NCBI RefSeq assembly: GCF_036898465.1
Contig: NZ_JARUMJ010000001.1
Span: forward strand, 9,088,430-9,152,429
Reading direction: 5' to 3'
DNA from: Streptomyces sp. B21-105
GTDB lineage: Bacteria > Actinomycetota > Actinomycetes > Streptomycetales > Streptomycetaceae
Length of the DNA stretch: 64,000 bases
Part shown: in pieces, positions 18,411 to 27,962 of the stretch
Position numbering within the stretch: the stretch's first letter is position 1
Layout: the number at the start of each line of letters is the position of its first letter
Program-made: the position numbers and the translations under genes
Notes under the pieces: model-generated
Database searches by the model: none
Seen by the model: only the letters and a program-made list of their open reading frames with translations
Told to the model about the DNA's origin: nothing

Positions 18411-18791
18411 ATGGCGAATCTGAACACGCAGACGACCTGGATTGACGCACGTGAACGACTGCCGCGGGAGGGTGTACCGGTGGCGGCGGCGATCACGGGC
18501 CGGTACCCGGCTGACAGCGCTGAGTCCGAGAACGCGGTGGAGGAGGCGTTCTGGCTGGTGAGGCCGATGTACTTCACGACTCGGCACTTCAGTGAGGACG
18601 GAACGGAACACAGGGACTGCTTCGTCGACTCTGACGGATATGTCCGTCTGCCCTACGGCATTGCCGACGATGACACGGTGACTCACTGGGCTGAGCTGCC
18701 CACCCTGCCGGGCAGGACGACACACCTCGTTCTCGGGGACGACGTGCAGCCGGCGCTCCAGGATGCGTGGCGTGCTCGCCCTGGCACCTGA
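18411..18791 (+). CDS. DUF551-like protein
   Basis: 126 residues from ATG 18411 with a strong GGAGAAGG site. Seen: WIDARERLPREGVPV near the N-terminus and DTVTHWAELPTLPG near residue 95, the two ends of the DUF551 pattern (WISVxDRLPE ... VTHWMPLPEPP) known mostly from phages and prophages. No biochemical role is established for that family. It stands alone between the two-component system and a dehydrogenase on the other strand. Confidence 0.6.
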   Translation: MANLNTQTTWIDARERLPREGVPVAAAITGRYPADSAESENAVEEAFWLVRPMYFTTRHFSEDGTEHRDCFVDSDGYVRLPYGIADDDTVTHWAELPTLPGRTTHLVLGDDVQPALQDAWRARPGT

Positions 18792-18853
18792 CACACGTCC
18801 TGTTTCGGATGCGGAGTCGCTTGAACTGGTGCAGCCAGGCGAAGGCGCGCTTG

Positions 18854-19940
18854 TCAGCGAGCCGGTGGGGTGAGGGTGGTGCGGTCGAACGGGCCACCAT
18901 GTGAGGCGGCGTACGTGACGGCCTCGTTGACGGCGTTGAGGCCGAACGACCGGACCCGTTCGGTGGCGAGGTCCAGGGTGCCCGAGGCGAGGAGCCGGAT
19001 GATGCCGACGTTCGCTGTACGCGGGTACATCCACTGGCCGCGCACGGTGATCGAGTTGCGCATGATCCATGGGTACGGGAGGGCGAGGTCGTCGCCGCCG
19101 AGCATGCCGACGCCGCCCATGAGAACGACGCGGCCGTATTCGCGCACGGTCATGGCTGCCGTGCGCGCTGCCGAGCTGGGTGCGCTCGGCGGTAGCAGGT
19201 CGATCACCATGTCGATCGGGCCGTCGGCCGCCGCGGACATCGCCGCGCGGTCGCCGGCCTCGTCCCCGGTGAGCGGAACCGGGCGCACGAGCGGACCGAA
19301 CCGATCGGCGAGGAGGTCGAGCGCGGCCTGGTTGCGGCCTGGGGCGACCACGCGGCCCGCCCCCATGGCAAGCGCCACCGCAACCGCGCTACTGCCGAGG
19401 TTGCCGGTGGCCCCGCTGACGAGCAGCGTCTCACCGGCTGCGAGCCCGCCGGCCAGCAGCCCGCCGTAAGGGATGACGTGCACGCCGAGCGCGGCCCAGC
19501 GGGCCGGGTCGTCCCCCGCCGCTGAGGGGAGCGGGAAGACGTTCTCCGTCGGGACCCGCATGAGCTCGGCGAACGAACCGTCGTGCAGGCACAGGGCGAG
19601 GCGCGCGCCCCTCGCCGCGGGAACTCCAGCCCTGGAGCGTGATGTCGGGCGTCAAGGCGTCATCACGCGAGCGCACCGTCGAGTCGCACCACACCAGGTC
19701 GCCGGGGCGCAGCCGGGTGGCGTCGGAGCCCACGTGGACGACCCGTCCCACGCCGCCGATCCCGGGCACGACGGGAGGGACCAGGGGGTAGTTCCGCTCG
19801 CCGCTGAAGACCTCAGCCGCGTAGGGCGCCACGCTGGCGGCGAGGACCTCGACCACCACCTCGCCGCCGCCGGCCTCGGGGTCGGGAACCTCCCGCACCG
19901 TGAGCGGGGCACCGAACTGCGTCAGAACTGCTGCTCGCAC
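18854..19940 (-). pseudogene. MDR-family (zinc-type) alcohol dehydrogenase/quinone reductase, one frameshift
   Basis: Read from GTG 19940 (GGAGG just upstream): N-terminal GroES-like half with FGAPLTVREVPDPEAGGGEV and VVPGIGGVGRVVHVG, then in another frame the Rossmann half with LLVSGATGNLGSSAVAVALAMGA and FDRTTLTPPAR at the end. The two halves join if one G is removed from a four-base run at 19608-19611. This may be a sequencing error or a real mutation. It is divergent from a LysR-type gene, the usual arrangement for a LysR regulator and its target. Confidence 0.75.
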
Positions 19941-19950
19941 CTGATGACCT

Positions 19951-19970
19951 CCGTGTTCGTCCGTGTTCGT
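19951..19970. repeat. Exact 10-bp tandem repeat in the divergent promoter region
   Basis: ccgtgttcgt occurs twice in a row between the dehydrogenase start and the LysR-like gene. It may be a regulator contact or a chance duplication. Confidence 0.4.
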
Positions 19971-20042
19971 CGGGATCGACACTAGGAACCCGGCGGGCAT
20001 GCGGGAAGCGACGATCAAGCATCTGTGGTATGCGTATCTCGC

Positions 20043-20432
20043 ATGGACATCTCCAGTCCTGCGGCAGATCGCCGAGTCCGGCAGCTTCACCGCAGCAGCC
20101 ACCCGGCTCGGCTACACACAGTCGGCGGTCTCACGCCAGGCCGCCGCCCTCGAACGAAGCGCGGGCACCGCCCTATTCGAACGCCGCCCTGACGGAGTGC
20201 GGCTCACCCCCGCGGGTCTGACTCTGCTGCGCCACGCTCGCACGATCCTGGACTGTCTGACGGCGGCCGAGGGCGACCTCACCGGCACCGTCCCGCGTAC
20301 CGAACTGGTGCGGCTCGGACTGTTCCTGAGCGCGGGCGCGGCCATCCTGCCGCTCTCGCTCACCCACCTCGCGGCGACCGACCCGCAGATCACGGTCACC
20401 ACGACCGAGGGCACCACGACGCTCGGCGAGAG
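20043..20432 (+). pseudogene. LysR-family regulator, truncated
   Basis: Seen: the N-terminal winged HTH, LRQIAESGSFTAAATRLGY then SAVSRQAAALE and RLTPAG, followed by the beginning of the effector-binding domain. The natural start, ATG 20043 (MDISS), is out of frame with the HTH because of one extra base in agtcct near 20058. The effector domain ends at about 20432, where an IS1380 transposase fragment begins. The protein cannot be functional as read. Confidence 0.75.
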
Positions 20433-21478
20433 CCGTCGCCCGGGAGATCGCCTGGCTCCAGGCCGCTGAGACCACCGGCGGCATACCCGCAGCCCGCGCC
20501 GGTAGCCGCGACCTGCCGAGCCTGGTCCTGGACCTCGACGCCACCCTCGTCACCTGCCACTCGGAGAAGAACAGGCAGCGCCGACCTACAAACGCGGCTA
20601 CGGCTACCACCCGCTGCTGTGCTTCCTGGACAACACCGGCGAAGCCCTGGCCGGGGTACTGCGGCCGGGCAATGCCGGCGCCAACACCGCCGCCGACCAC
20701 ATCGCAGTCCTGGACGCTGCCTTGGCCCAGATCCCCGACGCCCACCGCCACGGCACCGACATCCTCATCCGCGCCGACAGCGCCGGAGGCGCGAAAGTCT
20801 TCCTCGCACACGTTCGAGCACTGCGCGAGCGGGGAATCCACACCTTCTTCTCCGTCGGATACGCCGTCACCGAACCAGTCCGCCGCGCAATCCGTGCCCT
20901 GCCCGACCACCTGTGGCACCCCGCGCTGGAGCAGGACGGCACCCTGCACACGTGGCAGAACTGACCGGAACGGTGGACCTGGCGGACCACCCGGACGGCA
21001 CCCGGATCATCGTCCGGCGCGAGCGCCCACATCCCGGCGCCCAGTTGTCCTTGTTCGATCTCGACGAGGGTATGCGCCACCAGGTCTTCCTCACCCCCCA
21101 CGACGAAGGCTCCCTGCAGCATCTGGAAGTCCGCCACCGTGCGCACGCCCGCGTCGAGGACCGCATCCGCTGCGGCAAGAACACTGGTCTCGGCCGCTTC
21201 CCCTCCCGCCACTTCGCCATCAACGCTGCCTGGCTGGAGCTTGCTCTGACCGCCGTCGACCTGCTCGCCTGAACCCAAGTTCTGCTACTGAACGGCGAAT
21301 CGGCCTCCGTCGAGCCGAAGAAGTGGCCTCCGTCGAGCCGAAGAAGCTCCGCTACCGGCTGCTGCACGCAGCCGCCCGCATCACCCGCGGCGGGCGCCGC
21401 CTTTACCTGCGGATCTCCGCTACCTGGCCCTGGTGGAGCACCCGACCCGAGCGTCGGGCCTCGGCCATGCTCGCCTGA
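20433..21478 (+). pseudogene. IS1380-family transposase remnant
   Basis: Pieces of one transposase in three frames: LPSLVLDLDATLVTCHSEK (first DDE aspartate region), YKRGYGYHPLLCFLDN, LRPGNAGANTAADH, ILIRADSAGG (second aspartate), HTFFSVGYAV, then RRERPHPGAQLSLFD and a C-terminal LRYRLLHAAARITRGGRRLYLR. Frames change near 20575, 20960 and 21290. It lacks the N-terminal part and replaces the 3' half of the LysR gene. Confidence 0.8.
21302..21346. repeat. 22-bp tandem duplication inside the IS1380 remnant
   Basis: 21302-21323 is repeated exactly at 21325-21346, with a single base between. It is part of the decay of this transposase. Confidence 0.9.
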
Positions 21479-21551
21479 CGGCAAGCGGCCAACAACCACG
21501 GGTCGCCGCGATCAGCCCGGCTGATCACTCCCAACCGAAACGCGGAGGCTA

Positions 21552-22419
21552 AGACTTGTCCCGTAACTGCTGGTCACGGGTGAGATGATCTTGTTGTGTC
21601 TGGTGTGATCACGGCGTCGGAGCCTTCCTGGATAGCCCCGTTCACCGGGCTGAGCCCGCGTCAGTTCGGGAAGCTGATCACAGCGTTGCGGCGCGAGGGT
21701 GCGGACCCGGTACGCAAGGGCCGGCCGTGGAGCCTGCCGCTGGAGGACCGTGTACTGCTGGTCGCCGCCTACTGGCGGACCAACCTCACGCTGCGCCAAC
21801 TGGCGCCGCTGTTCGGGGTGTCGAAGTCGGCCGCCGACCGCATCATCGGCCACCTCGGACCGGCGCTCGCCCTCCAGCAACGCAAGCGGTTCCGCAAGGA
21901 TGCCGTGCTGATCGTGGACGGCACCCTGGTCCCCACACGCGATCACCAGGTCGCCGAGCAGTCGAAGAACTACCGCTACTCGACCAACCACCAGGTCATC
22001 ATCGACGCCGACACCCGGCTCGTCGTCGCCGTCGGCCGCCCGTTGCCCGGCAACCGCAACGACTGCAAGGCGTGGGAACTGTCCGGCGCAAAGGACGCCG
22101 TCGGCAAGACAACGGTCATCGCGGACGGCGGCTACCGAGGCACCGGCCTGGTCATCCCGCACCGCCGCGAACCCGGCCAGGCCGAACTCCCTGACTGGAA
22201 AGAGGAACACAACACCTCCCACCGCAAAGTCCGCGCCCGCGTCGAGCACGCCTTCGCCCGCATGAAGACCTGGAAGATCCTCCGCGACTGCCGCCTCAAG
22301 GGCGATGGCGTCCACCACGCCATGCTCGGCATCGCCCGCCTGCACAACCTCACCCTCGCCGGGTGACGGAGAAACGGCAGGCCATCCAGCACGTCAAAGA
22401 TCATTTACGGGACAGCGCT
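21552..22419 (+). mobile_element. IS5-family (IS427-like) insertion sequence, copy 1
   Basis: 868 bp with 15-bp inverted repeats (agacttgtcccgtaa at 21552; agcgctgtcccgtaa on the complement of the right end), flanked by TA on both sides (21550-21551, 22420-22421). It looks identical in sequence to 49117-49984. A third, deleted relic is at 516-599. Confidence 0.88.
21596..22366 (+). CDS. IS5-family transposase (copy 1)
   Basis: 256 residues from GTG 21596. Seen: N-terminal HTH_Tnp_4-like part with TLRQLAPLFGVSKSAADRII near residue 65, then DDE_Tnp_4 catalytic parts: VLIVDGTLVP (first aspartate), VIADGGYRGTG (second) and VRARVEHAFARMKTWKIL (glutamate). No frame break, so probably active. Identical in sequence to the protein encoded at 49161-49931. 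Confidence 0.9.
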   Translation: MSGVITASEPSWIAPFTGLSPRQFGKLITALRREGADPVRKGRPWSLPLEDRVLLVAAYWRTNLTLRQLAPLFGVSKSAADRIIGHLGPALALQQRKRFRKDAVLIVDGTLVPTRDHQVAEQSKNYRYSTNHQVIIDADTRLVVAVGRPLPGNRNDCKAWELSGAKDAVGKTTVIADGGYRGTGLVIPHRREPGQAELPDWKEEHNTSHRKVRARVEHAFARMKTWKILRDCRLKGDGVHHAMLGIARLHNLTLAG

Positions 22420-22421
22420 TA

Positions 22422-22992
22422 GTGATGGCAGTCGACGCAGCACCCGGGGAAAGCGCAGGGCACCCGCACCACAAACCTCATAAAGTCACGACCGTCTCAC
22501 TGGACTTGAAATCTTCCGGCAGCCCCTGGACTTCGGGCCCAGTTGCGACGGGCCTTGATTCTCGTGCGGGTGTCGAACGGCGCTCCGGAGAGTACTCCCG
22601 TCGGAGTAACGTCGTACCGCCTGTCTCCCGAGGGATGACGACCGCAGTATGACGAAACAGCACGGAATCGGGCCTAGCGTTGGGGCTATGCCGGAACTTG
22701 ATAGTCCACTGCGGAGTTTCGGGGTGGCCACCAAGGCGCTGGCGACGGCGTTCCCTGTCGCCGCATGCGGGGTCACACGCCGACAACAGTGCGGGGCCCG
22801 CTGCGGCCGGCCCGCACAGCGCGCACGCGGACGGTCGTCAGCTCCACCACAGCCGCTGCGCACCGGCGAGCGGTTCCTCGACCTGAGCGCTGCCGCGGTG
22901 CGCGAGCAGGACGCGAAGACCCCCTGAAGCATCTCGCAGACGGATGCCGTACGGATACCTCACCACACCAACGCCTGAAGAGAGGGACTGAC
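22422..22992. other. Gap without a supported gene
   Basis: About 570 bp between the IS and the amidohydrolase. A 92-residue frame at 22649-22927 (with MTKQHG start) has no recognised motif, and its arginine-rich end is typical of a shadow frame. The amidohydrolase promoter should lie in the right part. Confidence 0.4.
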
Positions 22993-24129
22993 ATGAAGCC
23001 CATGGGACGCCGCGGCTTTCTCACCGCCAGCACGGCACTTGGCATTGGTGCCGGCTTGTCCACGCACGCCATTCTCTCGGAAGCGAGCGAGAACGAGACT
23101 TCGGACAAGACTTTGGACATTTCACGGCGGGACCAGGACCTGCCCTTCATCGGCACGGAGGAGACCTTTTCGACTCCCACGTTGTTGAAGCTGAACTCCA
23201 TCAATCAGGATCACATAGCGTTCCTTGAGGAAATTGGTCTTTCGGATCTAGGTCAACGCCGCATCGGCGATATGGATGCGGGGGGACTCAACGTTCAAAT
23301 CCTCTCTGCTCATACACCCTCCGTGCAAAATGTCCCTGGGCAGAGGGGCATCGACCTTGCTAATCGTCTTAACCGGCAACTTGTAGACGGGCCAATCGCC
23401 AAATATCCGGACCGCTTCAGGGCTTTCGCCACCTTGCCCTTGCAGAGCCCGGAGGCGGCGGCGGATGAACTGGAACGCTCGGTTCGGGAAGATGGCTTCT
23501 TGGGCGCACTGACCAACGGACACATCGCGAAGAAGTATCTCGATCATCCCGATTTCGAGCCTGTGCTGGCACGTGCCGTTGCTCTCGATGTGCCGATCTA
23601 CCTGCATCCCGGCTATCCAGCTGACGAGGTCTTCAAGATCTACTACAGCACCACGCGGTCTAAATACACGGAAGAGTACCAAGACTACATTTTCAGTGGG
23701 TCTGGATATGGCTGGCACCAGGAGGTGTTGACCCAATGCATTCGGATGATCGCGTACGGGGTTTTCGACAGATTCCCCAAACTGAAAATCATCATCGGCC
23801 ACATGGGCGAAGGTCTTCCCTTCTACTACGAGCGGATCGTCAATGACATGGGCGAGCCAACCAAAGACTCGCTCGAGAAGCCCATCGGGAAATACTTCCA
23901 GGACAACTTCTGGGTCACAACCAGCGCATTTCCCCAGACCGAACTGCTCGATCTCCTGCTGAAGTACATAAGCGTGGATCGAGTGATGTTCGCAACCGAC
24001 TACCCGTTCGCGGACATAAAGGAGCAGGCCGACTGGTTTCGCGGAGTCGATTTGCCACGCGAAGACAAGGAAAAGATTGCATTCCGAAATGCAGAGAAAC
24101 TGTTTAGAATGAAAGTGCCCGTGAAGTGA
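22993..24129 (+). CDS. Tat-exported amidohydrolase-family protein (decarboxylase-like)
   Basis: 378 residues from ATG 22993 (AGAGGG 10 bp upstream). Residues 1-35 form a twin-arginine signal (MGRRGFLTASTALGIGAGLS). The rest is an amidohydrolase_2 domain as in gamma-resorcylate decarboxylase and ACMSD relatives: IYLHPGYP near residue 215 and IIIGHMGEGLPFYYERI near residue 270 carry metal-binding histidines, and MFATDYPFADI near residue 340 holds the late aspartate. The family acts on aromatic acids or related substrates; substrate here is unknown. The gene has clearly lower GC and more A/T-ending codons than its neighbours, a sign of recent transfer from a different donor. Confidence 0.8.
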   Translation: MKPMGRRGFLTASTALGIGAGLSTHAILSEASENETSDKTLDISRRDQDLPFIGTEETFSTPTLLKLNSINQDHIAFLEEIGLSDLGQRRIGDMDAGGLNVQILSAHTPSVQNVPGQRGIDLANRLNRQLVDGPIAKYPDRFRAFATLPLQSPEAAADELERSVREDGFLGALTNGHIAKKYLDHPDFEPVLARAVALDVPIYLHPGYPADEVFKIYYSTTRSKYTEEYQDYIFSGSGYGWHQEVLTQCIRMIAYGVFDRFPKLKIIIGHMGEGLPFYYERIVNDMGEPTKDSLEKPIGKYFQDNFWVTTSAFPQTELLDLLLKYISVDRVMFATDYPFADIKEQADWFRGVDLPREDKEKIAFRNAEKLFRMKVPVK

Positions 24130-24353
24130 TACGCCGATGTCGGCCGGAGTGAAAGAATGCTTTACTGTAAGGCGAGAGTGCGGCCGAAGTATGCGGTGCG
24201 CGGCTGCCCCATAACGCGGTCTCATGCAGGCTCTTCTAAAGGCTGTTAGCGCCAGTTTGGACGGGCGGTCCGCTGCCATATCCACTACCCGGTATTTGCG
24301 CCGTTCGAATCCTGAGCTGGGCAAACGCGCAGCGAAGCTTTGCAAACAGGCAC
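24130..24353. other. Short gap, no gene seen
   Basis: A gttcgaatcc sequence at 24303-24312 resembles a tRNA T-loop, but no acceptor stem or anticodon arm can be built around it, so no RNA gene is called. Confidence 0.4.
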
Positions 24354-24857
24354 TCAGCGCCCCGGCCGCGTAGGGCGGCGGGGCGCGGTGCGGGGGTGAG
24401 TCGCGCGGCGCATGGTCAGTCGTCGGAGCTCAGGCCGCTGGCGCGGGCGATGCCGGCAGGCTCGCTGTAGAGGGCCTGCTGCCTCGGTGACGAAGTGACG
24501 GTGCTTTTCGCGCAACTCCTGCAGTTTCGCCGGGTCGTCGGCGGCGGAGGCTTCCACGATGGCGAAGCCGGGGCTGCCGTCGGGGCCGGGCATCTCCACG
24601 AGTCGGTGGTCCATGCGGCCGGTCAGGAGAATCGCCAGGACCGTCGCGTACTCCCGCTGCACATCATCGGTGAACTGTGAGGCGTCACCGACAGGGCCGG
24701 CCTGATGACCCTCGGCTATCAGGTGCGCTGTCTCGTGCACGGCCTTGGCCAGGACGTCGTACTGCTCGGGGTCCATGCGGGCCTTGAGCGTCTCCATGTA
24801 GAGGGAGACGTTGTCGATCCTGCCGTCGTCCGAGCCGGAGTCGTTCGCGTCGTTCAT
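24354..24857 (-). CDS. Hypothetical protein, C-terminus probably frameshifted
   Basis: About 167 residues from ATG 24857. The body, from NVSLYMETLKARMDPEQYD through AKAVHETAHLIAEGHQ to LREKHRHFVTEA, looks natural: acidic, helical, with an H-E-x-x-H-like HETAH near residue 40 whose meaning is uncertain. After HRHFVTEA the translation becomes proline/arginine-rich. Another frame continues naturally as LYSEPAGIARASGLSSDD and stops near 24418. A one-base error or mutation around 24480 is therefore likely. It belongs to a row of three hypothetical minus-strand genes. Confidence 0.6.
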   Translation of the reverse strand: MNDANDSGSDDGRIDNVSLYMETLKARMDPEQYDVLAKAVHETAHLIAEGHQAGPVGDASQFTDDVQREYATVLAILLTGRMDHRLVEMPGPDGSPGFAIVEASAADDPAKLQELREKHRHFVTEAAGPLQRACRHRPRQRPELRRLTMRRATHPRTAPRRPTRPGR

Positions 24858-25055
24858 CTCGACAGCCTGGCCCGGGAGGCTGCAGGCGTCCAGGCCCGTA
24901 CGCGGGGCGGCGCAGAGCGGTACAAGTACAAGTACCGGTATGGCGTCCATTCGGATCCGGCAGCCGGCCGTGGTGGACCGGGCCCGTCGAAGCGCTGTGC
25001 AGGCTCAGGCGGGCATCGGTGCCGGACGCAGCGACGCGAGCGGAGAGCGCCGGAG

Positions 25056-25499
25056 TCACCTCACGCTGACCGGTTCGGCCTCGTCGGCCAGGTCGGTCAG
25101 GATGTCGCTGATGCCCTCGATCAGCCGTGAGAAGTCCTTATCGCCCAGTCCTGCCCGCACGCACTCCACGACACGGGCGGCCCATTCCACCCGCGAGGGA
25201 AGGTCCAGGTTGACACCCAACTCCTTGTTGGGGGCGAGCTCCTGGAAGATGAAGTGCAGGAAGCCAGCGGTCATCAGGGCGCCTGGTGCGGTGTATTGCC
25301 GGTGAGCCTCTGCCGCCGCCCGGACCAGGCCTTGGGCGTTGGCCGGGTCATACGTCTTCATCGCGGTGTCGAGCAGAGCCCACGCGCCTGCCAGGTGGGC
25401 ATCCATTTGCCGGCGCCGCCCTGGGACGGGCGGATTGCCGAACCGGCGCGCCACTTTCCCATGCAACTCTGCGCGATCGATGACGTCATTGAGGTCCAT
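25056..25499 (-). CDS. Hypothetical protein
   Basis: 147 residues from ATG 25499 (a longer start at 25535 is possible). Mostly helical. Seen: RFGNPPVPGRRRQMDAHLAG near residue 20, YTAPGALMTAGFLHFIFQEL in the middle and LIEGISDILTDLADEAEPV at the end. I do not recognise the family. It is the middle gene of three on the minus strand (24354-26195), which may form a unit facing the AlbA_2-type gene. Confidence 0.6.
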   Translation of the reverse strand: MDLNDVIDRAELHGKVARRFGNPPVPGRRRQMDAHLAGAWALLDTAMKTYDPANAQGLVRAAAEAHRQYTAPGALMTAGFLHFIFQELAPNKELGVNLDLPSRVEWAARVVECVRAGLGDKDFSRLIEGISDILTDLADEAEPVSVR

Positions 25500-25664
25500 G
25501 CCCGTATCGCTATCCCGGTGGACAGCCGAGCGCATGAGACACAGCCGCAGGGCACGCCCCGTTCACCTCGATGGCGCAGTGCCGCGAGCGGAGCGCCCGG
25601 CCGTACAGGATGCTCCCCGAGCAGGCAGCGGTGGCACGACACCGACCGCGGCACTGCCGGCACC

Positions 25665-26195
25665 TCAGCGCTCGGCCTGCTCACGCAGGAAGCGGCGATC
25701 CTTAATCCGCCGACGCACCTGCCACCAGCGGGCGGTGTAGGCAAGGTCTTCCCGGCAGACGTCCAGGAACGCATCCTGGGCGGCCACCACAGCATCGGCC
25801 TGCTGGAAGCGGTCGGCGCTCTTCTCGTTCAAGTCCAGGTCGCCGGTCGCGGCAACAAGGGTCTCCGCGGCGGCGATGACGTGCACGCTGCCGCACAGCC
25901 GAACGCCCTGCAGCGCGCCGATGAGTTCACTGCTGAGCTCCCATGCCTGGGGCAACTGACCCAGCAACACCTTGTTCGCCGCCCGCCCGGCCTCACGCCG
26001 GAGGTGGGCGAACTGGTAGGCGTAGCCGAACGAGCGGGCGGAGGCGTCCAGCAGCCGCCGGTATGCCTCCGCGCGGTCCTCGTTGCTGCCTAGCCGGGGC
26101 ACGCCTGTGGGTCGGTACCGTCCGATCAGAGCGCTGGCCACGCTGCCCGTGGCCTTGATGCCGGCAGCGGCCATGCCCGGCGTTATGAAGGTCAT
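25665..26195 (-). CDS. Hypothetical protein
   Basis: 176 residues from ATG 26195 (MTFITPGMAAAGIKATG); an in-frame extension to 26363 exists but is less natural. Seen: SVASALIGRYRP, RSFGYAYQFAHLRREAGRAA near residue 60, then a helical C-terminal half with LIGALQGVRLCGSVHV and ARWWQVRRRIKDRRFL. The glycine-rich start could be membrane-associated, but no clear membrane segment is present. Family unknown. Confidence 0.6.
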   Translation of the reverse strand: MTFITPGMAAAGIKATGSVASALIGRYRPTGVPRLGSNEDRAEAYRRLLDASARSFGYAYQFAHLRREAGRAANKVLLGQLPQAWELSSELIGALQGVRLCGSVHVIAAAETLVAATGDLDLNEKSADRFQQADAVVAAQDAFLDVCREDLAYTARWWQVRRRIKDRRFLREQAER

Positions 26196-26451
26196 GCCCG
26201 GTTCTACCACCCGGCGGTCCCGGCGCTGGCCGGGACGCCGCAGCAGCCGAACCAGGTGAGCCGTTCCGTAGGCGGTGCTGGTCAGGTTGCGCAGCAGCGT
26301 CAGGGCATCGCTGTCGGGCGCAGCCGCCAGGTCGGTCAGGTAGTGAAGCAGATGGAACAGCACAACGGCCTCCGGGACGTCGGCGGACGGTTCTCGCCCC
26401 TTGCCGAGTCCGGGAGGCCGCCAGAGTGCAGCGGCGCCCGATGTGTTCCGA

Positions 26452-27570
26452 ATGAGTACGGGGGCTCTCCTGTTCAGGATGAGCCATCAGTTTCCTGGAG
26501 CGTTAATCACCGCCCACCAGCGCAGAGGGAAAGCGTCTCTGACAGAGGCCGATACGCCCTCTACGGCGCGCATGGCACGCACATGGACAAGACTGCACGA
26601 ACACCTCGGATGCCCGCCTGGTCCTCTCACCTTCGACATGGTCCGCCAGGCCGCGGTAGACAACCTGGAGGAGTCCGACGACCTGGACTGGAAGGAGATG
26701 CTTCCCCAGCCGCCCCGGGACGGCCGGTGGAACGAGTTCGCCAAGGACGTCGCCGCCATGGCAAACACCCGCGGCGGGCTGATCATCTTCGGGGTCCAGG
26801 ACAAGACGACCGTCCTGACGGGCATCGACCCCGACGAGGTCAACCGGCAGCAGTACGCCCAGTGGATCCGCAACCACGTCCAGCCCTACCTGCCGGACCT
26901 GGACATATTCGAGCTGACCGACGGGACGAAGACGGTCCTGGTCGTCGATGTGCCAGCCAGCGAGATGGCACCGCACTTCGTGTACGGCGGCGCAGCACGC
27001 GACAAGGAACAGCAGACTGCGGTCGTCCCCTACCGGGACAACGACCACACCGCCTGGATGGCAGAGCACCAGATCGAGCGGGCCTACCGCGACCGCTTCG
27101 CCCGCGTCGGCCGGGCAGAGGAAGAAATCCAGCGTCACATCGACTTCACCACCCAGACCATCTCCGCGCACGCCTACGCGCCCTCGGCATGGTTCCTCGC
27201 GGTCTCCCGGCCTCAGCGGCCCCTGCCGCGCGGTGCCTATACGATGAACCGTGATGAGGCACGGGAGGTCCTGGAGGCCGCCAAGACACGAGCCCGCCTT
27301 CTGCACGCGAGAGAGCTGGTGCCCGGCCCCCTGGTCGGGATGGGGCCGGATATCCGGCTTAACCCGCGCCCCGGTCTGCGCCGCTGGGTGTGCAACAACC
27401 TCCAGTCACCCATGAACCGGGAGATCATCACCGAGCTGCACTACGACGGCACTGTGGTGATGGCCGCCAACCTGTCCTTCATCCGCGAGGGGGGCGCGGA
27501 GCTCCCAGGAAAAGACGACGGCCTCCGGGTGTCTGAGTGCGTGTTTTTGAAGGCTGGTGTTGAGGTCTGA
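26452..27570 (+). CDS. AlbA_2 (Schlafen-AlbA-like) domain protein, C-terminus cut by a mobile element
   Basis: 372 residues from ATG 26452, or about 332 from ATG 26572. Seen: ESDDLDWKEMLPQPPRDGR and ANTRGGLIIFGVQDKT, the paired motifs of the AlbA_2 domain (usually annotated as putative DNA- or ATP-binding), then VLVVDVPASEMAPHFVYGGA and YRDNDHTAWM. The domain is common in regulators and in defence-associated proteins of actinobacteria; the actual role is unknown. The last 11 codons lie in a transposon end that begins at about 27537 (GTGTTTTTGA), so the natural C-terminus is lost. Confidence 0.7.
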   Translation: MSTGALLFRMSHQFPGALITAHQRRGKASLTEADTPSTARMARTWTRLHEHLGCPPGPLTFDMVRQAAVDNLEESDDLDWKEMLPQPPRDGRWNEFAKDVAAMANTRGGLIIFGVQDKTTVLTGIDPDEVNRQQYAQWIRNHVQPYLPDLDIFELTDGTKTVLVVDVPASEMAPHFVYGGAARDKEQQTAVVPYRDNDHTAWMAEHQIERAYRDRFARVGRAEEEIQRHIDFTTQTISAHAYAPSAWFLAVSRPQRPLPRGAYTMNRDEAREVLEAAKTRARLLHARELVPGPLVGMGPDIRLNPRPGLRRWVCNNLQSPMNREIITELHYDGTVVMAANLSFIREGGAELPGKDDGLRVSECVFLKAGVEV

Positions 27571-27590
27571 ACGTTGCGACGATCAGGGTT

Positions 27591-27898
27591 GTGGTGTCGC
27601 GAGGGGTGGTTCGGCGGTACTGCCGGGAGTGTGGTGATCCGTTGCCGTCGACGAGGGCGGTGACGGCAGTGTCTGCTCCAGCAGATGCAGGTCGCGGCAC
27701 TGGCGGGTGCTTGAGCAGACCCGGCTGAGGGTGGTGGCGATCCAGTCCGGGGAACAGGCTGAGTGCCCGGTGTGCAGGCGGTGCTGGACGGTGGGGGTCG
27801 AGCGCGCACGGTCGGCGGTGTACTGCTCGCCGCGGTGCCGGGTGACAGCCTGTCGGGAACGGCAGGCGTCACGAAACAGTGTTGCGGAAACGCCGTAG
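27591..27898 (+). pseudogene. Zinc-ribbon protein of the cassette, frameshifted (copy B)
   Basis: Homologue of the intact gene at 58595-58903. Seen in frame 1: VVRRYCRECGDPLPS. In another frame: EQTRLRVVAIQSGEQAECPVC and WTVGVERARSAVYCSPRCR. One T is missing near 27671 (gtgtctgctcc where copy C implies gtgttctgctcc); restoring it rejoins both halves and the second CxxxC pair. Each half holds two Cys pairs, so two treble-clef or zinc-ribbon units per protein are expected. Confidence 0.7.
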
Positions 27899-27962
27899 CC
27901 GAACGGAAGTTGGGCCCCGGGGTCCCCGTGCGTTGTTCACGGACCGAATTGGCGGACGGTGT

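Noticed and set aside
22649..22927. 92-codon frame upstream of the amidohydrolase
   Set aside because: No ribosome site, no motif, arginine-rich end; composition like other shadow frames.
24301..24326. tRNA-like gttcgaatcc and a 15-bp match (ctgagctgggcaaac) shared with 12995-13009, considered as tRNA gene or attachment sites
   Set aside because: No cloverleaf can be built around it, the match is only 15 bp, and no integrase gene lies between or beside the two sites.
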